Positions 44,438 through 52,425 of a stretch of 54,827 nt of DNA are shown piece after piece. How positions within the stretch are numbered: position 1 is the first letter of the stretch; every line of letters starts with the position of its first letter. A program made the translations under genes and the position numbers. The DNA comes from Bog-473 sp963840245 (lineage in GTDB: Bacteria; Actinomycetota; Acidimicrobiia; Acidimicrobiales; RAAP-2), in contig CAWIYI010000046.1 in assembly GCA_963840245.1 (NCBI GenBank), positions 1-54,827 on the forward strand, given 5' to 3'. The notes beneath the pieces were generated by a model. That model did no database searches. It worked only from the letters and a program-made list of their open reading frames with translations, and was not told the DNA's origin.

Positions 44438-44510
44438 AGCGCCAGCGTGACACGCCGGGCCGGCGAGGCCGGGAGGCTCGGGCGCCGGCGGCGCCCGCCC
44501 GGCTCAGGTC

Positions 44511-44756
44511 TTAACTGGAGACGACGGCGTGTGAGAGGCGGCGGCGGCGCAAGATGCGGCGGCGCTCACGCTCGGAGGCACCACCCCAGACACCATGGTC
44601 TATGTGGTGCTCGAGTGCGTACTCGAGGCAGGCTTCGGAGACGGGGCACTCGGCGCAGATGCGCTGGGCGACCAACACGCCCATGCCATCACTTGGAAAG
44701 AAAGTGTCGGGTGCAACTTCTTTGCACTTCCCAAGGCCCATCCAGTCGGTAGTCAT
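44511..44756 (-). CDS. WhiB-family iron-sulfur transcriptional regulator (second copy)
   Basis: 81 residues. Cluster cysteines C11, C34, C37 and C43, with GVWGG at 55-59 and a basic ERRRILRRRR tail. AAAAGGGAG precedes ATG. TAGAAT about 35 bases upstream is a possible -10. Its stop lies 73 bases before the formiminotransferase start on the same strand, so the two may be co-transcribed. Distinct from the first WhiB in the N-terminal region. Confidence 0.95.
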   Translation of the reverse strand: MTTDWMGLGKCKEVAPDTFFPSDGMGVLVAQRICAECPVSEACLEYALEHHIDHGVWGGASERERRRILRRRRLSHAVVSS

Positions 44757-44927
44757 CGTTCGGCTCCCTTTTCACGCATCATTCTACGGGAGCACCCTGT
44801 TCAGAGCCAGGTTTGGCGGATAGGAAGTTCCTAAGAATCCAGCACGCGATTCGCGCTCTACCAGGGAGAATGTCGTTCCGCCCCCCGGGGCTACGCTGGC
44901 CCCGATCGCCAATGCCAGGAGGTTCCA

Positions 44928-45221
44928 ATGTCCCCGGACACCGAGGAAGAAATCGTCGGAGAGGGTGAGCCGATCGAGCCAATCGGGCACGTGCGCGTCG
45001 TCTACCTGGGGCCGGTCGCCCCCCATTGGGAGGTCCAGTCGGACTACGGCCCACCCGAGGTGATCGAGCCGTTCCGTGAGCGCGTCCTGGCCCGCCTGGT
45101 GCTGCTGCCACCACACGATCCCCAGTTCCGACGCAACAGCGAACGTGTCGTCCGGGACGCCGAGCGCGAGCAGCTGGCGCTCGAGTGGGTCCTCGACTGG
45201 GGCGAAGAGGCCGAGGCCTGA
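44928..45221 (+). CDS. Small acidic hypothetical protein
   Basis: 97 residues. A disordered acidic N-terminus (TEEEIVGEGEPIEP) is followed by IGHVRVVYLGPVAPHWEVQS and a helical region with VLARLVLLPPHDPQFRRNSERVV. AGGAGG sits 6 bases before ATG, one of the best ribosome sites in the window. Function unknown; PHW and PHDPQF segments look conserved-type, but I cannot name the family. Convergent with the DUF2342 gene. Confidence 0.7.
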   Translation: MSPDTEEEIVGEGEPIEPIGHVRVVYLGPVAPHWEVQSDYGPPEVIEPFRERVLARLVLLPPHDPQFRRNSERVVRDAEREQLALEWVLDWGEEAEA

Positions 45222-45243
45222 TCCCGGCGGGGCCCGGGCGCGG

Positions 45244-46449
45244 TCAGTCCAGCAGCCCGATGCGGGCGAGCCACAGTCCGGGCGCGTCCACCTCGGCCGG
45301 TGTCGGCAGGTCCAGCTCGTCGCCCCACAAGCGGGCCAGCGCGCTCTCGTCCGCCCGCTCCAGGACACCCGTCACGAAGGCGCGCCCGCGGTCGACCTCG
45401 TCCTGGCCGACGTTGAGGCCGAACAGTCCGGCGAAGGCCTGCTCGCCCTTGCCCTCCTCGATCCGGTAGCGGTACCACGCCTCACGCAACGCGGAGGGCG
45501 ACGACGTCAGCGTTTCGGCGATGCCGGCCGTGATGTGATCGACGTACGCGCTGATGGCGGTCGTCTGTGCCGTGAGCGCGCTCGAGATGTTGCGCTGCTC
45601 GGGGCTGATGAGATCCGAGAGGAGCGCCTCGGGATCCCCCAGGGCCTCCTCGAGCGAGGCCTGGCTGCCCAGCCCGTCACCGAGGCGCTCGACGATGGAG
45701 CGCTGCGCCGCCGCCGCATGGGCCGACGCGTCGCCGAGCAGTGTCATCAGTGAGGACCGCACGCCGGGCCGGGTCAGCACCGCGTGCATGGTCAACTCGC
45801 GCAGGCAGACCCACAGCTGGACTTCTTGGAGCGGGAGGCTCCAGTCCTCGGCGAAACGGGCCACGTTGCCCGGCACGAGCAGCAGCGTCGACGACTCGGG
45901 CCAGGGCAGGGGGAGGGCGTACTGCCCGAAGGCGCGGCGGGCCAGGTGCCCGGCGGCCGAGCCGAACTGCATGCCCAGGAACACCGGCCCGAGGGTGAGC
46001 GCGAACTGCCCGAGGAGCCCGCTGAGGCCACCGGCGGAATCGGGATCGAGCTCGCTCAGATCGAGCGACGACGGGACGGCTGCGGCGCCCTGCTGCTGGG
46101 CATCGATCATGGACTTGAGGACGGGCCGGTAGGCCTCGAGGGCGCGGAAGCTCCATTGCCCGGGCCCGACGGCCTCGAAGGAGACCCCACCGGCACCCGA
46201 GGCGGGCCCGATCCCGGTGGCGTCGACCACGTGCAGCTCGGCCACCCGCGCCAGCTCCTCGAACGCGATGCGCACCAGCGGGTCGGGGTTCTCGTCCTCG
46301 CCGCCGTCGGTGGCCACGCCGTAGGCCAGGGTGCGGGCGGCCTCGAACCAACTGTCGGCGACCCCCGGACCCGACCCGATGACCTTGAGCAGGTCGCCGA
46401 GGAGACCCCCCATCGGATTGTCGGGGTCGCTGGAACCGAACATGCTCAC
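45244..46449 (-). CDS. Zincin_2 / DUF2342-family protein with altered metal-site motif
   Basis: 401 residues. Matches the actinobacterial family once labelled putative hydrolase / F420-associated: DSWFEAARTLAYGVA, ARVAELHVVDATGI, FALTLGPVFLGMQFGSAAGHLARRAFGQY split in two, SSTLLLVPGNVARFAEDWSL, then the helix with LWVCLRELTMHAVLTRPGV, where family zincins usually carry HExxH. Here the first His is Arg (RELTMH). The second part is helical with AISAYVDHITAGI. Protease activity is thus doubtful. Confidence 0.85.
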   Translation of the reverse strand: MSMFGSSDPDNPMGGLLGDLLKVIGSGPGVADSWFEAARTLAYGVATDGGEDENPDPLVRIAFEELARVAELHVVDATGIGPASGAGGVSFEAVGPGQWSFRALEAYRPVLKSMIDAQQQGAAAVPSSLDLSELDPDSAGGLSGLLGQFALTLGPVFLGMQFGSAAGHLARRAFGQYALPLPWPESSTLLLVPGNVARFAEDWSLPLQEVQLWVCLRELTMHAVLTRPGVRSSLMTLLGDASAHAAAAQRSIVERLGDGLGSQASLEEALGDPEALLSDLISPEQRNISSALTAQTTAISAYVDHITAGIAETLTSSPSALREAWYRYRIEEGKGEQAFAGLFGLNVGQDEVDRGRAFVTGVLERADESALARLWGDELDLPTPAEVDAPGLWLARIGLLD

Positions 46450-46458
46450 CCTCGCATG

Positions 46459-47677
46459 CTAGGAGGACCTGCCGAGGGTGATGTCCACGACCTTGGGCCC
46501 GCCCGGCTGCTGCACCGAGACCGTGATCGGGGCACCGGGGGGAAGGACGTAGAGGCGGGCCCTCAACTCCGCCATGGAACGCACCGGCGTGGCGTTCACG
46601 GCCACGATGAGCTGGCCTGTCTGCAGGAGCCCGGAGGCCGGCCCGCCGGTCTGCACCTGTTCCACCTTGGCACCGGTGCCGTCCGGGGCGTCGGTGCCCT
46701 GCACGCCCAACCAGCCGTGCACGACCCGGTTGTCGGATCGGAGGTCGTTGGCGACACCCACGACCAGGTCGCTGGGGAGGAAGGCGGCGGGGGCGTTGCC
46801 CGGATCGGGGTCGTAGAGGATGCCGACCACCGAGCCTTCGCGCGTTGAGCAGTGGCTCGCCCGCGATGACCGAGGGCGTCGCGGGCGACGAGGTGATCGA
46901 CGGCATGGTGGAGGCCGGCCCGCTGGCGATGGCCACCCCGACGCCGGTCACGGCGCCGGACGTGCAGTGCAAGGCGACCTTCCTGCCGCCCGCCGACACG
47001 AAGGTGAGCGCCATGTCGGGCGCGCCGTTGCCGAGGTTGGTGTCGTCGGCGAACGGTGCCACCGGAAGGTCTTCGGGCACGTTGACCAGCGCGATGTCGG
47101 AGGTCTTGTCGGTGGCCACCACCGAGGCGGCCTGGCGCGTGCCTCCGGGGCCGACCATGACGATCTTCTGCAGGCCGCCGAGGAGGTCGGCGGTCGTGGC
47201 CACGAGACCCCCCTCCGCCACGGCGACGCCGATCAGCAGGAAGGTGCCGCGGGAAGTGGTCGCCTCCAGCTCGACGATGGAGCGCCCGGCCGGCACCGCC
47301 GCCGCCGGCACCGCGTTCTGCGGGCCGGCCAGGGTGGTCAGCGACCCGTTGCCCGCCGTGTCCAGCGTGGCGCTCTGGAGCGGGTGCTCCGAGGCCGGGG
47401 AGAGCAGGACGATGACCCAGGCCACCACGGCCATGACGGCGCCGACGCCCACCAGGACCATGACGGCGCTGCGGTACTGGTGGCGCGGCGGGGGATTGAG
47501 CAGGAAGGAAGCGCCCGGATTGGGTCCCGGAGCAGCCATCTCGCTGGGGTGGCGCCACAGCCGGTCGTCAGGATCGATCCAGCCGTGCTGGGGCGAATCG
47601 GGGTCGTCCTGTCCGTTTCTCTCGCCCTCGCCCTGGCCCGGCGTGCCCTCCTCCGGGTCCTCGGGTGTGTCGCTCAC
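46459..47677 (-). CDS. Membrane-anchored HtrA-like pseudoprotease with PDZ domain, one frameshift
   Basis: GTG 47677 starts an acidic, disordered N-terminus, then a transmembrane segment (AVMVLVGVGAVMAVVAWVIV), a trypsin-like fold and a PDZ domain (VHGWLGVQGTD, KVEQVQTGGPASGLLQTGQL). Compared with the intact HtrA at 14289-15389, the catalytic His is Asp (TTADLL for TNNHVV), the Asp is kept (DKTSDIALV), and the Ser is Ala (IAGEPLLNA for NSGGAMVN). The frame breaks after AGEPLLNA; removing one base near 46843-46847 gives EGSVVGILYDPD and continues to the stop. 405 residues if repaired. Confidence 0.82.
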
Positions 47678-47733
47678 TTGGGCGACGATACCGAGAAAGT
47701 CCAGGAGAGTGCCGTCGGCCGACGCCCCGGCCG

Positions 47734-47739
47734 TACCAT
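47734..47739 (+). promoter_or_regulatory. Probable -10 element of the mreB-like gene
   Basis: TACCAT, 8 bases before ATG 47748; no ribosome site between. Confidence 0.45.
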
Positions 47740-47747
47740 GAGGCCCC

Positions 47748-48749
47748 ATGTCCCGCGACCTTGCCATCGACCTCGGCACGGCCAACACGCTGGTCTACGC
47801 CAAGGGGAAGGGCCTGGTGCTGAACGAACCGACCGTGGTCGCGCTCGATTCGCGCAGCCGCGAAGTGCTCGCCATCGGCACCGACGCGTGGCAGATGATC
47901 GGCCGCACGCCGGGCTACATCGTGGCTGAGCGACCCCTGCGCGGCGGTGCCATCACCGACTTCGAGGTCACCGAGCGGATGCTCAGCGTGCTGCTGCGCC
48001 GGGTCGGGGTCAGCCGGCTCAACCGGCCCAAGGTGCTGATCTGCGTTCCGTCCGCCATCACCGCGGTCGAGCGGCGCGCCGTGAAGGAGGCGGCACGCCG
48101 GGCCGGCGCGTCGGCCAGCTTCCTGATCGAGCAGCCGATGGCCGCCGCCATCGGAGCCGGGCTGCCCATCCACGAGCCGGTGGGCAACATGGTCGTCGAC
48201 GTCGGCGGCGGCACGGCGGAGATGGCCGTGATCTCGCTGGGTGGCCTCGTGGCGGTGCAGGCGCTGCGTTGCGGGGGGTTCGACTTCGACGCGGCGATCC
48301 AGAACCACGTGCGCCACCGCTACGGCGTGGCGGTCGGCGAACGCACGGCCGAGGCGGTGAAGCTCGCCATCGGCTCGGCCTCCCCCCACGAGGGCGAACA
48401 GCGGGCCGAGATCCGCGGGCGGGAGGTGGCGACGGGCCGGCCCAAGACGGTGATCCTTTCCCCGGCCGAGGTCCGCGCCGCGCTGGAGGACAACGTGACC
48501 TCGATCGTGACGGCCGCCGCCGAGTGCCTGGGCGAGGCGCCACCCGAGCTGGCGCAGGACATCATTTTCGAAGGGGTCCACCTCACCGGAGGCGGCGCGC
48601 TGCTGCGCGGCATGACCCAGCGCATCGCCGACGCCACCGCCGTGCCGGTGCATCTCGTCGACACGCCGCTGGAGTGCGTCGTCCAGGGGGCGGGCGTCTG
48701 CCTCGAGTCGTTCGACCGGCTGAAGAGGCTCTTCACCGAGGACGACTAA
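47748..48749 (+). CDS. mreB: MreB-like rod-shape actin homologue
   Basis: 333 residues. Phosphate-1 loop DLAIDLGTANTLVYAKGKG, interdomain IVAERPLRGGAITDFEVTE, phosphate-2 VVDVGGGTAEMAVISLGG, adenosine motif LTGGGALLRGMTQRIA. These are standard MreB positions. MreB polymerises under the membrane to guide wall synthesis; actinobacteria vary in whether they have it. Some residues in the membrane-binding and polymer regions are replaced compared with E. coli MreB, so a divergent paralogue (Mbl-like) is possible. Confidence 0.92.
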   Translation: MSRDLAIDLGTANTLVYAKGKGLVLNEPTVVALDSRSREVLAIGTDAWQMIGRTPGYIVAERPLRGGAITDFEVTERMLSVLLRRVGVSRLNRPKVLICVPSAITAVERRAVKEAARRAGASASFLIEQPMAAAIGAGLPIHEPVGNMVVDVGGGTAEMAVISLGGLVAVQALRCGGFDFDAAIQNHVRHRYGVAVGERTAEAVKLAIGSASPHEGEQRAEIRGREVATGRPKTVILSPAEVRAALEDNVTSIVTAAAECLGEAPPELAQDIIFEGVHLTGGGALLRGMTQRIADATAVPVHLVDTPLECVVQGAGVCLESFDRLKRLFTEDD

Positions 48750-49396
48750 CCGGGCGGATCGTCCAGCAGCTCGTCGGCCGCCTGGCGCACCTGCCAGTCG
48801 CGGTCCCCGGCCGACGCCCGCAGCGCGGGCGTCACCCGCGGGTCGTCGAAGCCGGCCAATGCCACCGTGGCCCGCCGCCGCACCGTGGGCGAGTCGCCCA
48901 GCGCGGCGAGCACGGCCGGCAGGCCGGCGACATCACCGATGGCGCCGAGGGCGGCCACCGCGGCCTCGCGGCAGCGGGCGTCTCCGTGCTCTGAAGCGGT
49001 CGCGGCCAGCAGCGGGACCGCCGGCCGGACGTGCCGCTCCGCCAGGAACCAGGCGGCGCCGACCACGACGAGCGGGTCCGCATCACCGAGCGCGCCGGTG
49101 ACGGCGCGGGGCAGCGACGAGCGCGTTCCGGTGCCCCGAGCCGCCGGTGCCACCTCGACGGCGCGCCGCCGCAGCGCCGGGGTCCCGTCGGCGAGGGCCG
49201 ACTCCACGTCGGCGGCCGTCAGCGCACCCAGGCGGGCCAGCGCGCCGAGCGCCGCCACCTGCACGCCCTGGTCGGGATCGGTCAACCCCCGACGGGCCAG
49301 AGCCGCGTTCCCCCGATGCCCGGCCATGGTGACGCGTCGCCGGCGGACTTCGGCGCGGCCATCGCGGTCGGTTTCCGTGGCAACATCGTCGCTCAC
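48746..49396 (-). CDS. HEAT-repeat protein
   Basis: 216 residues built of about five helical repeats of roughly 30 residues, e.g. DPDQGVQVAALGALARLGAL, DADPLVVVGAAWFLAERHV, DARCREAAVAALGAIGDV, SPTVRRRATVALAGFDDP, DRDWQVRQAADELLDDPPG. The D..V+ ..A..AL..+.. pattern marks HEAT/PBS-lyase type repeats, a protein-binding scaffold. The 3' end overlaps the mreB-like stop by 4 bases on the opposite strand; GTG 49396 lies 9 bases from the divergent YlbL start. Confidence 0.83.
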   Translation of the reverse strand: MSDDVATETDRDGRAEVRRRRVTMAGHRGNAALARRGLTDPDQGVQVAALGALARLGALTAADVESALADGTPALRRRAVEVAPAARGTGTRSSLPRAVTGALGDADPLVVVGAAWFLAERHVRPAVPLLAATASEHGDARCREAAVAALGAIGDVAGLPAVLAALGDSPTVRRRATVALAGFDDPRVTPALRASAGDRDWQVRQAADELLDDPPG

Positions 49397-49402
49397 CTTC
49401 CG

Positions 49403-49408
49403 AGTATG
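49403..49408 (-). promoter_or_regulatory. Probable -10 element of the HEAT-repeat gene, inside the YlbL start codon
   Basis: Minus-strand CATACT is 6 bases before GTG 49396. It covers the ATG of the divergent YlbL-like gene at 49406. Confidence 0.45.
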
Positions 49409-50641
49409 TCCGAACCTGACGCGACCGCCGACGGGGATGCCGCGGCGAACCCCACCTCCACCTCCACCGACGCCGGCGCGGGCGCGGCCGGTGCGGCCGG
49501 TTCGTCGCCGCTGCCGCCCTCCGCCCCCACCCGGCGCCGGCGTCTGTGGCCCGGCATCCTCAGCGCCCTCATCGTCCTCGTCGCCGCGGCGGTGCTGATC
49601 GCCTCGCGCACCTCCATCAATTACTTCGCCGTCTCGCCCGGGGATGCGTCGCCGGTCGCGCCGCACATCGAGGTCCCCGCCGCAGACGGGCATCCGCTGA
49701 CCGGCAAGATCCTGCTCACGGACGTCTTCGTCACCCAGCTCAACGCGCTCAGCTACCTGCAGTACCGGTTCTTCGAGTCGAACAGCGAGGTGGTCTCGGG
49801 GCCCGACCTGCTCGGCCCCTCGGTGAGCGAGGGCGAGTACCTGAGCCAGGGGTACCTCCAGATGGCGCAGGCGCAGTCGTTCGCCACCGCGGCGGCGCTG
49901 TCCCACCTCGGCTACGCGGTCACCTCGACCAATGCGGGCGCGTTGATCTACGGGATCGCGCCCCACTCGCCGGCCGCCTCCACGCTGGAGGTGGCGCAGG
50001 TGATCACCGCCGTGAACAGCACCCCCGTCGCGGACGATTGTGCGCTCGTCGACGCGCTGCACGGGCTGACGCCGGGCTCGAACGTCGCGTTGAAGGTCGA
50101 GGAGTCCTCCATCAACGATGTCGGCCAATTCGTGGACGGTCCGACGGTGACCAAGTCGGTCACGCTCGGCACACCGCCCAAGGGGCTGGTGGACCGGGGT
50201 TGCGGCCCGCCGACCAGGCCGACGGCCTACCTCGGCATCGATCCCACGACGCAGCAGGACTGGCAATTCCCGGTCAAGGTCACCGTGCACACCCAGAACA
50301 TCGGTGGGCCGTCGGCCGGCCTGGCCATGACGCTCGGCATCATCGACAAGCTGAGCACCGGGCGGTTGACCGGGAACCGGATCGTGGCGGCCACCGGCAC
50401 CATCGACCCCAACGGCAACGTGGGTGACGTCGGCGGCGTGGCGCAGAAGACCGTTGCGGTGGAGCAGGCGGGGGCGACCGTGTTCTTCGTGCCCTCGGTG
50501 GAGCTCAAGGCGGCCCAGTCCAAGGCGACCCCCCAGCTCCACGTCTACGCCGTGAACAACCTCGACCAGGTGCTGCGGATCCTCAAACACCTGGGGGGCA
50601 AAGTGCCGACCAAACCTGTGCCTGCCCAGGCTTCGCCGTAG
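49406..50641 (+). CDS. YlbL-like Lon/PDZ membrane protease
   Basis: 411 residues. Acidic N-terminus, one transmembrane helix (WPGILSALIVLVAAAVLIAS), PDZ domain with SPAASTLEVAQVITAVNSTP, and a Lon-type S16 protease domain. The catalytic Ser-Lys dyad is S303 in IGGPSAGLAMTLGI and K348 in GGVAQKTVAVEQAGA. In Bacillus YlbL relates to cell-division control after DNA damage. Here it is followed after 9 bases by a DivIVA-domain gene, fitting a division role (inference). Confidence 0.9.
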   Translation: MSEPDATADGDAAANPTSTSTDAGAGAAGAAGSSPLPPSAPTRRRRLWPGILSALIVLVAAAVLIASRTSINYFAVSPGDASPVAPHIEVPAADGHPLTGKILLTDVFVTQLNALSYLQYRFFESNSEVVSGPDLLGPSVSEGEYLSQGYLQMAQAQSFATAAALSHLGYAVTSTNAGALIYGIAPHSPAASTLEVAQVITAVNSTPVADDCALVDALHGLTPGSNVALKVEESSINDVGQFVDGPTVTKSVTLGTPPKGLVDRGCGPPTRPTAYLGIDPTTQQDWQFPVKVTVHTQNIGGPSAGLAMTLGIIDKLSTGRLTGNRIVAATGTIDPNGNVGDVGGVAQKTVAVEQAGATVFFVPSVELKAAQSKATPQLHVYAVNNLDQVLRILKHLGGKVPTKPVPAQASP

Positions 50642-50644
50642 GCT
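50639..50644 (+). promoter_or_regulatory. Probable -10 element of the DivIVA-like gene
   Basis: TAGGCT, 6 bases before ATG 50651. The stop codon of the YlbL gene forms its first bases. Same hexamer and spacing as at 39480 and 52414. Confidence 0.5.
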
Positions 50645-50650
50645 CTGGCC

Positions 50651-52352
50651 ATGGCAGAAGGCCGCGCACCCATCTCGTCGTCCCGGATCGCGACCGGAGA
50701 CATCGCCCAGCATTCCTTTGCGGTGGTCCGGCGGGGCTTCGACACCGACGAGGTGCGGTCCTATCTGCAGTCCGTCTCCCGCAGCTTCGAGGCGCTCGAG
50801 ACGCGCGAGGAAGAACTGCGGTCCGCCCTGGCCGAGGCCGAGCAGCGGGCCGCCCACCCGGTGATCGACGAGGCCACCCTGACGGCGTCCCTGGGCCAGC
50901 ACAGCGCGCAGATCCTGCGCCACGCCCAAGAGGAGGCGGCCGGGATCGTCGCCCAGGCGCGGGAAGGGGCCGCCACGTTGTTGCGGGAGACGCAGCGCCA
51001 GGTGGACGAGTTGCAGACACGCACCGAGGCGTCGTCGGCCGAGCGGGTCGTCGAGGTCGAGCTCCTGGTGGCCCACGCGGAGCAGGAGGCCCGAGTGGAG
51101 AGTGAGCGCATCGTCGCCGAGGGGATCGCGACGGGGGAGGCGATGATCACCCGCGCCAAGGACGAGGGGCGCGCCCTCCTCGACCAGGTCCAAGAGGCGC
51201 GCCGCCGCGTGCTGGCCGACCTGGCCTCACGGCGGCGCACGCTGGGCATCCAGATCGAGCAGTTGCGGGCGGCCCGGGACGAGATGGCCGCCTCGGTGCA
51301 CGGGGTGCGCGACCGGGTGGACGGCATTTTGACCCACCTCGACCGGACCGACGAGGAGGCACGGGCCGCCGCCCAAGGAGTGGCGGACCAGTTCCGTCTC
51401 GGTACGGCGGAGATGCCTCACGATCAGGACGACCTCGACGATGCGACCGATGCGATGCCGCCGACGGGCCCGACGCCGGTGGTCGGCGGCGAGTCCGGCG
51501 CCGGTCCCTCCGTCGACGAGCTCTTCGCGCGCATTCGCGCCGGCTCCGGCGAGACGGAGCAGCCCGCGTCGGCGACCGAGCCGCCGGCCCCGGAATCCCC
51601 CACGGTGGAAGCGGCGGAGGGGGCCGAGGCGCCGAACGCCGCCCCTGCCGGAGCCGAGCCCGCGGGAACAGTGGAGGCCGAAGGCGAAGGCGAAGGCGGA
51701 GGCGGAGGCGGTCCCCGGGCCCGACGACCCGATCATCGCCCGGCGCGACGAGCTGCTCGCGCCGGTCACGGCCCGGTTGAGCCGGACGATCAAGCGCACC
51801 CTCGGCGACGACCAGAACCGGTGGCTCGACCGCCTGCGCAGCGCGCCGCAGATGGACACCGACGATCTGATGGGCTCCGAGAGCGAGCACCTGGCCTCGT
51901 TCGTCACTGTTGCGCGCAGCCATCTGGACGAGGCGTTCGCCGCCGGGACGGTGTTCGTCGGAGCCGGCGCGGCGACCATCCGCCGGGGCGACGCCGTGGA
52001 GCAAGCGGCGGCCGGGTTGGCCCGTGGGGTCGTGACGACGCTGCGCCGCCAGGTGGCGGAGGGGACCGGGGAGCCCGTCGACCGCGTGGGCGCCGCCTTC
52101 CGCGAGTGGCGGGGTGAGCGCGTCGAGCGCCTGGCCGGCGACCAGGCCACGCAGGCCTTCTCAGCCGGCGTGGCGGCGGCAAGCGTGGACGGCAAAGTGC
52201 GCTGGGTGGTGACGACGGCGAGCGCGTGCTCGGACTGCGAGGACAACGTGCTGGCCGGTGCGGTCAGTGGCACCGAGACGTTCCCCACCGGGCACGCCCA
52301 CCCGCCGGCCCATTCGGGATGCCGCTGCCTCATCGCACCGGCAAGTGACTGA
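50651..52352 (+). CDS. DivIVA-domain coiled-coil protein with Mu-F-like C-terminal Cys/His motif, one frameshift
   Basis: N-terminal DivIVA segment IAQHSFAVVRRGFDTDEVRSYLQSV binds curved membranes in its family, followed by about 200 residues of coiled coil and a Pro/Ala-rich linker. The frame changes in the GAAGGC/GGAGGC repeats at 51680-51709; one extra base there explains it. The new frame encodes PDDPIIARRDELLAPVTARL, DQNRWLDRLRSAPQ and a C-terminus with CSDCEDN, then GHAHPPAHSGCRCLIAP. CxxC plus HxGCRC resembles the zinc-type motif of Mu gpF / SPP1 gp7 head proteins. 566 residues if repaired. No phage genes are nearby. Confidence 0.75.
51680..51709 (+). repeat. (GAAGGC)3(GGAGGC)2 hexamer tract at a frame change
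   Basis: Encodes EGEGEGGGGG in one frame and KAKAKAEAEA in another. It is the likely place of the frameshift in the DivIVA-like gene. Confidence 0.8.
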
Positions 52353-52391
52353 CCAGGACGTTTGACCGCAGCGGACGCCTGTGCCTGGCCA

Positions 52392-52419
52392 TTGGGGCAG
52401 GCGCGGCGGACGTTAGGCT
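52392..52419 (+). promoter_or_regulatory. Leaderless promoter of the UPF0182 gene
   Basis: TTGGGG (52392-52397), 16-base spacer, TAGGCT (52414-52419), 6 bases, then GTG 52426. Confidence 0.55.
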
Positions 52420-52425
52420 CCCCTC

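Noticed and set aside
50651..52352. Prophage remnant because of the Mu-F-like motif
   Set aside because: No portal, terminase, capsid, integrase or att repeats are nearby, and the DivIVA half and the neighbours are cellular genes.
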